From contig JAJFPB010000004.1 in NCBI GenBank assembly GCA_020881915.1, positions 1,302,001-1,366,000 on the forward strand: DNA of 64,000 bases. The letters are read 5' to 3'. Source of the stretch: Paramyrothecium sp. XJ0827 (taxonomy: Eukaryota > Ascomycota > Sordariomycetes > Hypocreales > Stachybotryaceae). Positions within the stretch are counted from its first letter, which is position 1. Each line of letters begins with the position of its first letter. Positions 42,602 to 53,977 of the stretch are shown here, in pieces. The notes under the pieces were generated by a model. That model was not told where the DNA came from, searched no databases, and saw nothing but the letters and a program-made list of their open reading frames with translations. The position numbers were made by a program, and so were the translations under genes.

Positions 42602-45590
42602 GCACCTCTGCTTCGGTTGGAGCCGGCACGAAAGAGACTGCCGGCTCACTGCATTGCGGTGTCGAGCGTTGGTGGAACCAACCTCAAAGAATGCGGCAGT
42701 CCGCTTCATCTGGCAAGTTGCCAAAGCAGATGACATACCGGCATCGCCCGCCACCTGTACATAATAATGACATGCTCGTCTCGTTCCCCTCACGTCATGC
42801 GATGTGCAGAATTTTATGGCATTTTGTCCCGACGGTCGAGGAAACAACGACGAGAGAACACAAGTTGAGGGGTAGCAGGCCTAAGGTAGTTGAGGTTTCA
42901 AGACGCAAAGCATCGGCACATATCAGAAACTACTAGCTGTGCCAGAAGCTCTCAATTTTGACACCACAACCGACGCACATATTGGGTTGACTTAAGTTGA
43001 TTGTAGTTCCCCATAGCATCCATAACGGCAAGACAAATGATAACAAGAAGAGTAGACGCCCGAAGGGTTCCCAGAGTCAACGTTCACTCCACTTCCGTAG
43101 GTGGTTCCTGTCCCAATGGATGCCTGTGTCTTTGCCATTTACTGCAGGGATAAAAAACTGGATGGCCATAGGAATACACATGCCAAGGTACCTAAGGTAG
43201 TCATTCCTACTATAGTCATTGCAATTCATCTTATTGATGCATTGGTGCCTTAAGGCATCAGTGACGAGGCATGTGGTTGTCGGTGTCAGAGTTCGAGTGT
43301 AGATCACATGACCCATACTCTTAGTCTTTCATTAAACGAAGACTTGTACAGAGTATGAGGCAGGCTTCTCCAGCCCCATGCCATGACATGACGTCATGAT
43401 CGCTGACGTAGTGACAAGGATGGATGGAAAGGCAGGCGCTCAGTAAAGCTTGCCGATCGGCTTCCATGAAGACGGGCGCAAATGGGTCCGTGCGATCTAC
43501 CTACTTACCCTGCCTGCCTTCCGACACCAACCTCCTTTGCAAGAAGACGCATGACCAAGGCATGTGTGATAACGATCATTCACTGCCTCCCTTCCGTCTG
43601 TCTCAATGCCACCGGAGCTCTCGTCCGATCCCCGAGACAGAGACCGCCACCGGGCTGGAGATCTCGGGCTCCTTTGGAAGTCTTCAGCTAAGATGATGTT
43701 ATGACTCGCATTCCTGGCGCGGAAAGCTAGCACCTGTCCGAATTTGGGTGGACTATTGGGCGCTTCTATTGGTGGTGCTGGTAATGACCGGCTGGCATTA
43801 TCTCGTTGGGGTAGGTCGGATGCCAGTGCGAAATAGCCAGCCAGGTTGGAGACGTGGGACCCGGTAGGTGACGGACTGCTCATGACGCCCTGCTGCGAAA
43901 CGACTCTTGGCATCAGCTGGATGACTACCCTGTGAGCGATACCCTGCTAGCAATTGTTACAGGAAGCCCGGGTCTCTATCGTGACCCTCGACCCCCGATC
44001 CTAGTCCACCTTCTCAGCTGTTGTCGACCTTGGGAAGCTGGGACGGCCGATGCAAACAGGCGACTACTTCAAGTTGCCACGAGGGCGCAAGCTTAGCGAA
44101 GTGCATTTCTATGCGGGCTTCGTTCCTTTTTACCTTACCGGTTGCCCCACTTCTTGCTCGTCTATCGCTCACCCACGTGGCGCCCTTGAAGGCTTGAACT
44201 TTCATCTCGCGTCTGTGACAGTATTGATGCAACACCACCAAGCCTAGACTCAGTGGAAGCGAGGGACCTTGCGCTTGAGCCCTACACCGGTGACTACGAA
44301 ACATTTGTGGGAATTTCTCCCTAAGTAAGCCAGTGCGTATTCGGACTCGTTTCTCACCACGGACGCGATTCAATGCAAGCCTCCGCGGATATGGTGTACT
44401 GTATGGTCTTGCTTGAGTAGAAATCAGCCCGAAAACAGCCCTTTGTACGCCCGTGTTTCCTGGAACAAGGCCCTCGGCAGCACAGCTGTGGTTTTGCTTT
44501 TTCCAAAATGGAGAGTGCCTCCCTATGGCGTGTGCTGCCAACTAGGAACAGCAACCTGCTCGCCGTGACTTGGACGCCACCCCAGACTCTTCATCTACTT
44601 CCACCCTTCTTAGCGTGGCTTTTCTCACGCCGTGGTGATAGATGCTAGACCCTGTCTTGGCTCTGCAAGCGTGACCAAGACTTACTCGGGGATGGGTCCT
44701 CCTCCAAGGACTGAGAAGCTGTAAGCTGCGGAGATGCATCGAGCAATGACATTGCCATGTCGGCAGCGGCGCGCCTCGGATCTACCACCTAGTCTCACTT
44801 TATTTGTGCGATCAGGAGTTCATGCACTCTTCCACCGGCCCGAGGTAACTTTCTCATGTTTTCTCAAGGGATGGTTGGGATGCAGGAAAACTCGCCGAGG
44901 TATCAGAGCTCAAGGCTTCTTACAACCTCGGACAGCCGCAATCTGTCCTGATTGACTCCTCTCACCATTACACCGACGTGCAACTGTCGTACAATGCTAG
45001 AGATCTCCTCAGAGGCGCAGATCGCGCCTACCTGCAGCTGTGTTTCTGATGAGGTAGCACACGAGAGGGGTTGGCCGAGGTTGTACGATGTCTGGATACC
45101 CAGTAGCCCTGTGCATGTGCTGGCTGTCAATTGTGGCAGCTCATCTTGGGGGCGAGGAGCTTGAGGTAAGGTAGGGAGAGACATTTTCAATCGATGGAAA
45201 CATGCGGCAGCCCGTGGGAGGGTCTGAGGTGCAGCACGAGCATACAAACGCGCAGGACTCTCGGGTCTGGTCTGTAGCAGGGCGTCCAGGGAGTGAGACG
45301 ACATGATCTGATCGACTTTGCGGGTGCAAGATCATAGTCTATCGCTCCCCCCCCTCCCCGCCGTCTCTGGTCAAGACATGTGCGTGCAGGGTCCAAGGCT
45401 CTAATGTAGCGAGCTTTACGCCACCGGGCTATTACTTCCGCGGGAACGACTTCACTGACGATACCTTTGGGCTGCCGGGTCTCGAACAGCTCACTTCTTA
45501 GTTTTGATCGGGCGGCTTCACTTGCGTGGGTTTGCCATTCCGTCAACCGCTCCTGCGGCCGAAAATGAGAACAGCAGACCTGTCACATCG

Positions 45591-45620
45591 CATACGCATA
45601 CGCATACGCATACGCATACG
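45591..45620 (+). repeat. CATACG hexanucleotide repeat, 5 copies
   Basis: Five perfect tandem units with partial units at both sides, directly readable. In translation it gives a His-Thr run, which is the only support for the surrounding open frame. Confidence 0.9.
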
Positions 45621-46033
45621 CAGAGGCATAGCCCATTTATGCTGTCTTACACTGTCGGCAAGGTGAAGCAAGGCAAGGCGAGGCAAGGCTTAGAGAAGCA
45701 AACGCTTTTTGCTGCTGACCCTGCCCGCTGGCAGCACCCCCCATTTCGGACGCACATCCTAGTGGGAAAATGCAACATTCAAGCCAAGCCAAGCCATGCC
45801 ATGCCATGCCACGCCAGCACTGCCTTTGGGTCGCTGGCGCAGATGGAGATGGTCCCCCTTCCCGCCGTTATGTCACCCTGGGACAGAAGCCCTGCATGTT
45901 CCCGTGCCCGATGAACTCAAGCAGGCTTTCCGTGCTTCAGATCGCATGTGCCTAGCCGCCCTCCGTGTCCTCCCTGGTGCTACTCAGCTGCTCAAGCATT
46001 ATCCATCAGATTGGGAACAAGCCCCACCCCTGG

Positions 46034-46090
46034 CTCTCTTTCTTTCTCTTTCTCTTTGTCTTTCTCTTTCTCTGTCTCTCTTGCTTCTCG
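46034..46090 (+). repeat. CTTT/CT polypyrimidine tract
   Basis: Nearly 60 bases of mixed CTTTCT and TCTC units on the plus strand with only a few purines. It lies in the convergent spacer. Confidence 0.85.
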
Positions 46091-46230
46091 CGGGTCATAC
46101 ACCTTCCCCTCTCCTCATCTGTGCTCGTACGACGTGCAGGCCCCCGATCGGTCTAGACTGCAACATGATGTCAACTCTATCACCCGCAGGATTGCATCCC
46201 ATGGTTGCCATTTCTTTCCGGCCATGCCAT

Positions 46231-46305
46231 CCCCCCATCCCCTAGCCGTACCCCTACCCCAGCCTCACCCCACTTCACCCCACCCCACCCCCCACGGGCC
46301 TTTCT
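46231..46305 (-). repeat. C-rich tract, G-quadruplex potential on the minus strand
   Basis: Many runs of four to six C (CCCCAT, TACCCC, CACCCCA) lie within 75 bases, so the minus strand has at least eight G-runs. It is part of the simple-repeat cluster. Confidence 0.7.
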
Positions 46306-47932
46306 GCAACATCCCTTGCAACCATCCCGCCTCGAAATCGTAGTAGGGTTGCATCGATGCTGGCAGAGGAGGGAAAGGGGACAATGGAGGATGAAGGGGG
46401 GGGGACAACTCAGCGGATAACGCACTTGTTCGGGTCGGCTGGTCGTGCGGCTTCTGCGCCTATTCCATTCTAACGAAATTCTTACTGTCTTTTTCCTTCT
46501 TCCAGCAATCCCCCCCCCTCCTTTTCTTGGCCATGATGAGATATGACAGGTCTTACTTTTGCATCGACACGTCAATCGGCCCCGTGCTTCCCAGCACGCC
46601 ACCCGGGAGAGATGGGGGTTCAGTTGCCCTTTCCGATGGGTAAAAGAGGCCTGAGCAACACGTTGGCGCCCGCTTCTGCACACGCAGGGGAGACACATTA
46701 TTTCTTTTTTTGCTGTCTTTTTCCGTACTTGGGTTTCCTTTCTTTTTCGATAGCTGTTGGCCCTTGGAGGTGGTCTGATGGTGCTTCAGCCTTCCCACCC
46801 CCCTCCCTCCCGTAAAGTGCGGCCGAGTGCCACTTGCCGGACGTCCCAATGGTCCAGCTCATAGGGCCACTGCGAAACGGGGAGGAGAGACTTTGTGCTA
46901 CACACATGGTCTGCTGAGCTTTTGCTTTGCAGTATCCCGCCAAGTACAGTACAGAGCACGTTGCAACCTTTCCTGCCGGTCTCTTTTCCATAATCCACAT
47001 GGGCGCTAGATAGTTGCACTTCGACACACACACGCGCCCCCCCCCCTCTCTCTCTTTTCCTCCCTACATTACTTACCGGTTTCCACAAGGCTTCCAGGCC
47101 AAGCTGCCTCCGCCCACCCACGTGTATATCACGCCCATGGCTTGCCCAGAACCTGCTGTAGAATTCTCTAGTCATCGGCTAGTCGTCATCCTGCCCGAAT
47201 TTAGCCCCTGCACTTACTTTCACCCTATTCCTTGCGCTCCAACTAGGCTTATTAGTCAAATGTGCCTCCATTTCACAAGATGGCGTCAATCGTAAAAGAT
47301 CAGTTGTGGCGCGATCGGGGATCTGGTCCCGACTCTCAAGTGGGCTAATGTAGAAAGTCAAGCCCCTATTGACAAGTAGCATGAAATACTTGGCTCAACT
47401 ACGTCTGATAATGCCCTCTGTGCGGCTCCCACGTCAAGTTCACCACGGGAATCTGCAAATCCTCCCCTGAGACCTCTGAATGACGCTCTTGAACGGGACA
47501 AAAATCTCTTTTGAAAATCTAGTAACCGGCCGCTTCCCTCAAATAAGATGATGTCAACGGGTGGAGTGACTCATGCATACCGCTTCGCGGCTCATGTCAA
47601 ACGCCCATAATGCAGTATTTCCACCGTCCCAAGTCTTTGAAACCTTTGTTGAAATATATGTACATACGAACCTCGAAAGGAAGGTCCGGGAGATGGGTAT
47701 AAGTAGTTTGCGAAAATTTGACTCGTCGTAATAATCCCTGCGATTGGCGAATTGTCCTGCCAGTCAATCGCCCACATAGGAAAACCAAGGCTCTAATTCC
47801 TTGGCTTCAGCAGGTAGAGAACTGAGTATCGAGGCAAGCAAGCGTAGGGTACTCGGCATATTTACTGGCACATGGTCGGTGGGTTGTGTACCATTCCGCA
47901 TTCGCGATTTGGACGTGGCCTTGATCGAGCTT

Positions 47933-49547
47933 TTATGTACGATCTTCAGGTTTCGGACGGATCGAGCGGGCCTCCAATTGACGTTTCCTTTCTAGTTTGG
48001 CATAATGCAGACCGCAGGCGTTGCAGAGAGTTCGAGCGCCGTCTGGGCCACGTCGCCATTCCGGTGTGTCGATCCGGTTACAGCTGTGACATCTCCCGGG
48101 GGGAGCAGCTCGCTGCTGCAAAGATCAGTTTTCTACTCGCCAGGCCACGCCGTAAAGTCTCGTTGCTTTCACTTACTCCTCGCTTTCTTTTTCCCTCTGC
48201 CATGCCATACTGGGGCTTCCCTCCATCCGCATACATGGCCATATCCTGGTCCTCCTCGTAGGGGCCTTTCATTTTCGCCCCTTCGCGTGCCCTTTCGCTC
48301 TGGATGGATGCCTGCACCAAGTCCCTCACTTGCTCGAGCGAGCGCTTCACAAGCTCAGCATTGGCGAGCATGTCGGCCACTTCTCTTTCGGTAGGTAGTC
48401 GTTCCGGAATGTGGTGAGGGCCTTGTTGTTCTTGGGCTATTCGGCCATATGCTTCTGCGAAGTTAAAGACAGTTCGTGAAGCTGAACCAATCTAAGGAGC
48501 CTTGTCAGCGATGGGGATGCCGTGAGCGTCACATCTGCAAACTTACGCGGCTGAGTGAGTCTTGGTAACTCCAAGTCTCGAAGTGCCTATTCACCGTCGC
48601 ATCGTATCTTGCCCTGTTAAGATCACCATCCTCGGGGTGCGGCGGATGAGGGGCCCTAGGATCGAATCCTCCCTGCATGTGAGGAATGGCGTGCCGAGGG
48701 GAGATGGGATAGTTGGGCAGAGGGACTTGGCCAGGAGGGAGTTGACCAGGCTGGTACGATACACCGAGGGGTTGCTGCTGTGGAGGCAGCGGCGGCGCAT
48801 GTGCGTAACTGCCGTTCAATGGATGAGCTTCCATGGGTTTTGGGGGCTCTGTCATATGATGGTTTGGTGGATGATCATGTTTCGATGGGGGAGTAGGGCG
48901 CCTGTCAGGGACCGGGGGGAGACCCGGTCTGCCATTGAATGGTGGTCTCGGCGAGCCTGAGAAAGCAGGTAAGGGTTCTTGCCTCGGAGGGAAGCTTGAC
49001 GTAGGGTGGAGTGGCTGAGGAGGAGAATGCTTGTCGGTTTCCGAATACTGTCGGACAGCAGACACGAATGGCGACGGCAAGCTAGAGCCCGGCTGGCTTG
49101 GGCCGGGTGCGGGAGGGGGGTACGAGGCTGGCTTCGTTCCTGAAATGACCTCAGAAAGCGACGGTAGAGACTGGCGGTTAGGAGAGTCGTTGCCGTCGTG
49201 GGCTTTTCGCGGTTCCCCAGAGGAGATCATGTTGGAGATGGATGGACCAGAGGGGTGCGAATGGTGGTGAGAAAAGGATGGTTGAGGAGGATAATGATGA
49301 CCAGGTGGAAGCACGCTCGCGGCAGCCATAACTGGCTGATCTCGGTAAGATGGTTCCCGTTGGTGGTGTTGGTAAGGCGGCGGTTGTGTACGTCGTTCAG
49401 GAGCTAATGGGGCAGAAGAATGACTACTGAAGCGCGGAAAGGCGGAGGGCCATGTTAATATCAGGGAAAAGGACGAGTGGAGGTAGAGCGAGGAGGCGAG
49501 GGGATATGAACGGACCTTTGCCTAGCACCAGAGTCGCCCGCTTCCAT
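47933..49547 (-). CDS. nsdD: NsdD/SUB-1-type GATA transcription factor
   Basis: Four exons, in transcription order: 49547-49516, 49426-48547, 48491-48177 and 48115-47933. They give 469 residues, close to Aspergillus NsdD. Exon 2 is Pro/Ser/His-rich and ends DSLSR; exon 3 carries the conserved [18 protein letters not shown] and [16 protein letters not shown] helices, then an acidic stretch and KRKRG. The C-terminal zinc finger (from Cys418: CHSC, 18 residues, CNAC) is the fungal class IVb GATA finger with X18 spacing, followed by a short basic tail. Family members activate sexual development and restrain conidiation. All introns are GT-AG (61, 55 and 89 bases). The first exon codes [10 protein letters not shown] and is the least certain part. 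The upstream region is very long and has large open frames. Confidence 0.92.
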
Positions 49548-51640
49548 AGCGGGTCAGAGGAGAGAGCCAACAAGATTACACTGGCGCAGGTCTAGAGCCG
49601 ACGATGCATCTGAGCTTGGCAGGGCGCGGGACACGAGACGCTAGATTGGGGGGACGAGACAGGATCGGTGTAGAACAGTTTGAGCTAGTTCGAGACGGCG
49701 TGGTGTCGAGGCGCTGGCGGTGGGAACAGCTCGGCGTGCGGTGGCAGCGACCGATGTTTGATGGATAAGGTGAAGGAAGGGTTGGAGGGCTTCCGAGCGA
49801 AGGAGTGAGAGGGGGAAAAAAAAAAAAAAGGCGACGGAAGAGTGGGCAAGTAACAGAGAAGGCAGAGAAGCCGGATAGAATCAGTGGAGTCAGCCACCAG
49901 CAGGCAGGTTGGACCAGGATACGTATGGGCACTGAGATCCGACCGACGGACCTCGTGGTAGCGTGGACGGGATGCTGGCGCGGCACGAACAGCGGGAAAC
50001 TCAAGGCTATCTCGACCAATGGCCGGGGTCTGGAGACACAACCTTTTTGGAACGGCTCCAAGACAAGGACAGAGTGAGATGAGCGGGTGAGTGGAGCCGG
50101 CCGAGCTAGAAATCCGCGGGACTGGATTGCACTTGTCTCTGCGTCGACACTAACGAGTTTTGGCTTCGAAGGCCGGTCGGACGCCAAAGAAGCGAGGGGC
50201 CTCGAGGGCGGGTCCTGAAGGCCAGGCGTGGGTCTAGCAGAGACGTTGGACGAGGCCGCCGCGAGAGCCGGAATTTGTTGGCGACGATGGCAGGCTTGAT
50301 CGATGTCCCGTACTGGAATGCTCTCCTTGAACGTGGACGAGACAGGAGGAGACGGTGCAGGACGGTGTATGTAGCCAGAGACTTGAAGACTGATGCCCGC
50401 GACACCACCAGGAGATTACTGCCTTTTTTTCCCCTTTGGTCTGGAGAGAAAAGGAGAGCAAAAGAGAGAGCCAGATGTGTCGAGAGGGAAAAACAAAAGG
50501 TGGAGGCAGGGAAGTGGGCGAGGGCGATAGAACGGTACAGCGCCGCTTGTCCAGCCTCCGCGCAGCTGATGCAACGCTGTCGGCACGATTCTGAGATGGT
50601 GCCTGAACGGGTTGTGCAGTTTGCGCAAAGGGGGCAAATGGCTGGTCGTCGCAGCGTGGGGAATAAACTGTTACAATGTAAAAGGCTGGAAATTGGAAGA
50701 ATGGGTATGCCCCAGCAGTCGAGGTCAATTCAAGAAAAGAGGAAAATGGGCACAAGGGCTATTGTGGGGGAGGAGAGAGTTGTTGGTGGAAACGAGATGC
50801 TTGACGCTTGGGAATCGATGCAGAAGGGGACAAGAGACTCTTGGTTCAGATAGAGTGGATGCCTTACCTCATCCCGAGGCAGGTCAGGTAAGGTAGGCGC
50901 TGCTTGCTGGTGGTGTGGGTGTGGTGAGGTGTGGTGTGGTGTGGGAAGGTAGTCAACTCCAGATGCAGTGGCAGGTACGACGGGGGGTGTGGATTCGGAT
51001 GGAGAAAAAGAACCGCTAGCTGGGGACTGTAGCTAAACTACTGTATGCCGGAGCTGTACAGTATGGGTGCGATGCGATGTGATGATGAAAGGTAAGGCAG
51101 GTATAGGCAGGGATACTCTATAGTTGGAAATGTGGCCCCGTACCGCGACAGTATCTCGCATCTCAAAAAGTTTTCGCATCTCCTTGTGCATCCACGTCAT
51201 GGCGTGTGCTAAGAGGCAAGGTTGAGCACACTCGCGCAGGCTGTGAGCCTCGTCTTCCTCTACCCTGCCTTGCTTTGTCGTACATACCTCAACAAGTACT
51301 GATTCAGAGGCGATGGATCAAGTCTGTTTACTCACCATGCATTTTATATATACGCTGCTTTACCCTTCCGTGCTGGCGAAACGCGACAAGCAGCACAGCA
51401 CAGCGCAGCACAGCCCAGTTCGGCCCAGCCCACAACGGGGCGGCGGCGCACCTGCGTTGACTAACTAGCAAGGGCAAGACAGGGTCGTCAGGACCCCAAG
51501 TCCAATCATCCGGAACCGAACAGGCAAACGAACAGATTCTGAACCGTCCATTGCCGTTAGTTACACTGCAGCTTGATCCGCGCCGACATAAATAGTGGTC
51601 ACTCTTCTGCCCTTAGGCATTGAGAGAGCGCGTGGTTTAG
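49548..51640 (-). promoter_or_regulatory. nsdD upstream region with long upstream open frames
   Basis: On the minus strand, pyrimidine-rich sequence and several ATG-started frames precede the nsdD start: 50187-49576 (203 codons), 50041-49685 and 50755-50234. If the mRNA starts upstream of 50.2 kb these would be upstream ORFs. A run of 14 A (49816-49829, T on the coding strand) lies within. A TATATAAA-type box on the minus strand is at about 51342-51353. AGGTAAGGTAGG words occur near 50885. Which of these is promoter and which is leader cannot be told from sequence. Confidence 0.45.
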
Positions 51641-53933
51641 CATTACCGTGCGTGAGGCCACCACGAATGATTGTTGTGGTAGCCTTCAATGAGCTGTACA
51701 TCATTGGACAGAAAAAGGGGCTTGGGGGCGCCTGGGGAGGGGTGTAAAGCAGCCATCCCTTGTGATGACGCTGGAGGACACAAAGCTTGTGGTGGCGGTA
51801 CCCAATCTACGGGGCCAGCACCTCCCGCAATGGAGGGGAGAGGTGCCAAGCCCGATGATGAGATGGATGCCGACAAGGGTACGTCGAGATTCGTTTAACG
51901 CTTGGCTGCTACAGATGCCCGGAGTTCAGTCGGGGGTTGACTTGCTACTGGCTCCCCCATCCTACTGCCTGCGTCCGCATCCACCCGTTCGTGAAGACTG
52001 GTACGAACGCAGCATCATCTTACCTGCATCTGCTTGCCTTTCGACCATGACAAAGGTAAAGCGAACCCGGTCAAGGACTCGTCAAGCATGCCCTCGCCTC
52101 GGCCTTGACTGTATGCGCGCCATCTCCGTGTCCGTCCTTTTCGAATTACGTTTGGAACATTTCCTACCGTGAATCAGGGCCTCGCAACACAACGTTCCCA
52201 CCACTGACCAGCATGGTGATTCGTGTACTCGGGATAGCGCCGCTATGGCCTAAAGGGCCCCCCAAATCTCAAGTAAAATCGGACGATTTGGGGTATGGGA
52301 GGAGGGCATGCCAGGGATGAGCTGGCCGACTAGCGCGCCTTTCGCCGTCAGAAACCCAATAGAAGGACAGCAAAGGGTGTGTGGATCGATGCCAGGTGTG
52401 GAGTGGAGGGGCGTGGTGGCTCCAAACTGCGTCTTCCACACGCTTTCTCAGCAACAGCCTTTCGATCCTCCGTCTGATTCACCATGAACAGAACGTCGCC
52501 TCCCACCGAGGGCATTTCGGTGACGAGAAACGGACGAGATCAGCACCTTGTTTGGCATCATTGCCTCTCCCATACACCGAAAGGGGAGAATCAGCAAGGT
52601 AGGCAGAACCCTTTGGTTTTGGCATAATTGTGGCACCTTAATTAGGCACCTTCTACTCCGCTGAATCGCTACTGTGCTTCATACGGAGCATATATATCGT
52701 ATGCCAAGAGATCGGCTTGTACCCAATCAAATTAGCCCCCAAATCTGGTCGCCCACCGGTCAGGAGAGCAAAAGGGAGTCACCCAGAGCCTGCTGGGTCA
52801 GCGCCATGGCTCCTCATAGTACCGTCGTAATAATCGGAGACGCAAGATTTGACGGAGTACCACGACGGAAGATGAGCAAGGCGGCAGCCACTAGCTCCGA
52901 GGGCTCTAATTAAGAATCTCCAAGAGCCGTTGGATACAACGAAGAATCGGAAAAATGAAGAATGGGAAACCCCCAAATTTGTGACCTGATGATTATGAAA
53001 AGGGTTTTACGAGTTAGATGATGCTTGCGCACAGGCTTTCCGGTCAGTCCGTCAAGACCAAAAAATGGGGATGGGAAATTCCGTAATGGGGTCAGCCCAT
53101 TCACGAGCAGGGCAGGTAGACTTGAAGAATTGAGTTCAGTGGACGCACTGTATCAATCTAACTGCTAACGACCCGCCCAGTTGGCTGGGTCAGAAGGAGA
53201 AAACAAAAAATAAGGGAAGGTAAGAAAAAAAGAAAAGGTGGTGTGCAGGAACGACTTCCAGCACAAAGTCTTGTTGGCGGAAGGCCCGGTAGCGGAATGT
53301 CCCCTCCATCTAGTGGCTTACCGATGCGGGCCGCCAAGACCCGCAATATCTCGGCCATCTAGGTGTGCTGGGATATTTGCAGGGCACCAGTGCGCGAGAT
53401 GCAGTACAGCCCTGGTACCTGAGCAAGGTAGCGAACGACATACCTAATCTGAAAAGAGATGGGGTGGGTAGGGTGGGGGGGCGTCTGGAGCTGGATGGGG
53501 AGCAGGCGAAGGCCCCGGAAGGGTGGTGGGTCACTGGTGGGTGGGGAGGCAGGAGCTTCCACGCGGATTAGCGGGCGTCCGTTGCATGTTTACCAGATAA
53601 ACCCGTGCACTTAATCTCACCCCGATCAGATGGACCTCCTTCGATTTTCCCTGGTGGGTCCTGATCACGCCAGGCTGGGTCGCTCCCCGGTTGGCTCGCT
53701 AGCAGGCCATCTCGCTGCATCGCCCATCTCCCAATTACCGCCATCGATCGTGCAGGTTCGACCGAGACTGGGGTCAGAGTGGGAGCATGTCCCGTCCCGA
53801 AATGGCCTAGTCGCACGACCCGCCGACTCTTCCCGTTCACCTGGTGCTATTCGGAAATAATGACGGGCTCTTTCCTGATGCGGTGAATTTAACCCCCTCT
53901 ACATGGATGTATTTACAGTATTTTATCTGTGTG

Positions 53934-53936
<3 letters not shown>
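51641..53936. other. Gene-free stretch, left of the T tract
   Basis: Only short overlapping frames with no family resemblance are seen. A few AGGTA words persist (for example near 52600, 53220 and 53413-53426). No RNA gene or transposon feature was recognised. Confidence 0.4.

Positions 53937-53976
<40 letters not shown>
53937..53976 (+). repeat. Homopolymer of 40 T
   Basis: An uninterrupted run of 40 T, by far the longest homopolymer in the window. On the minus strand it reads as a poly(A) tail whose body would lie at higher coordinates. It may instead be simple slippage; the exact length is unreliable in assembly. Confidence 0.85.

Positions 53977-53977
<1 letters not shown>

Larger units (their letters stand above)
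42602..47932. other. 5.3-kb convergent spacer, gene-poor, microsatellite-rich
   Basis: The flanking genes both end here, so no known promoter needs to lie inside. Frames of up to 175 codons (for example 44014-44541 minus) lack family resemblance and overlap others. From 45590 to 46305 several unrelated simple repeats crowd together. I see no tRNA or rRNA gene. An unannotated non-coding transcript cannot be excluded. Confidence 0.45.

Noticed and set aside
50275..50853. 192-codon plus-strand frame upstream of nsdD
   Set aside because: It is the complement of pyrimidine-rich nsdD leader/promoter sequence, basic and low complexity, with no homologue that I recognise.
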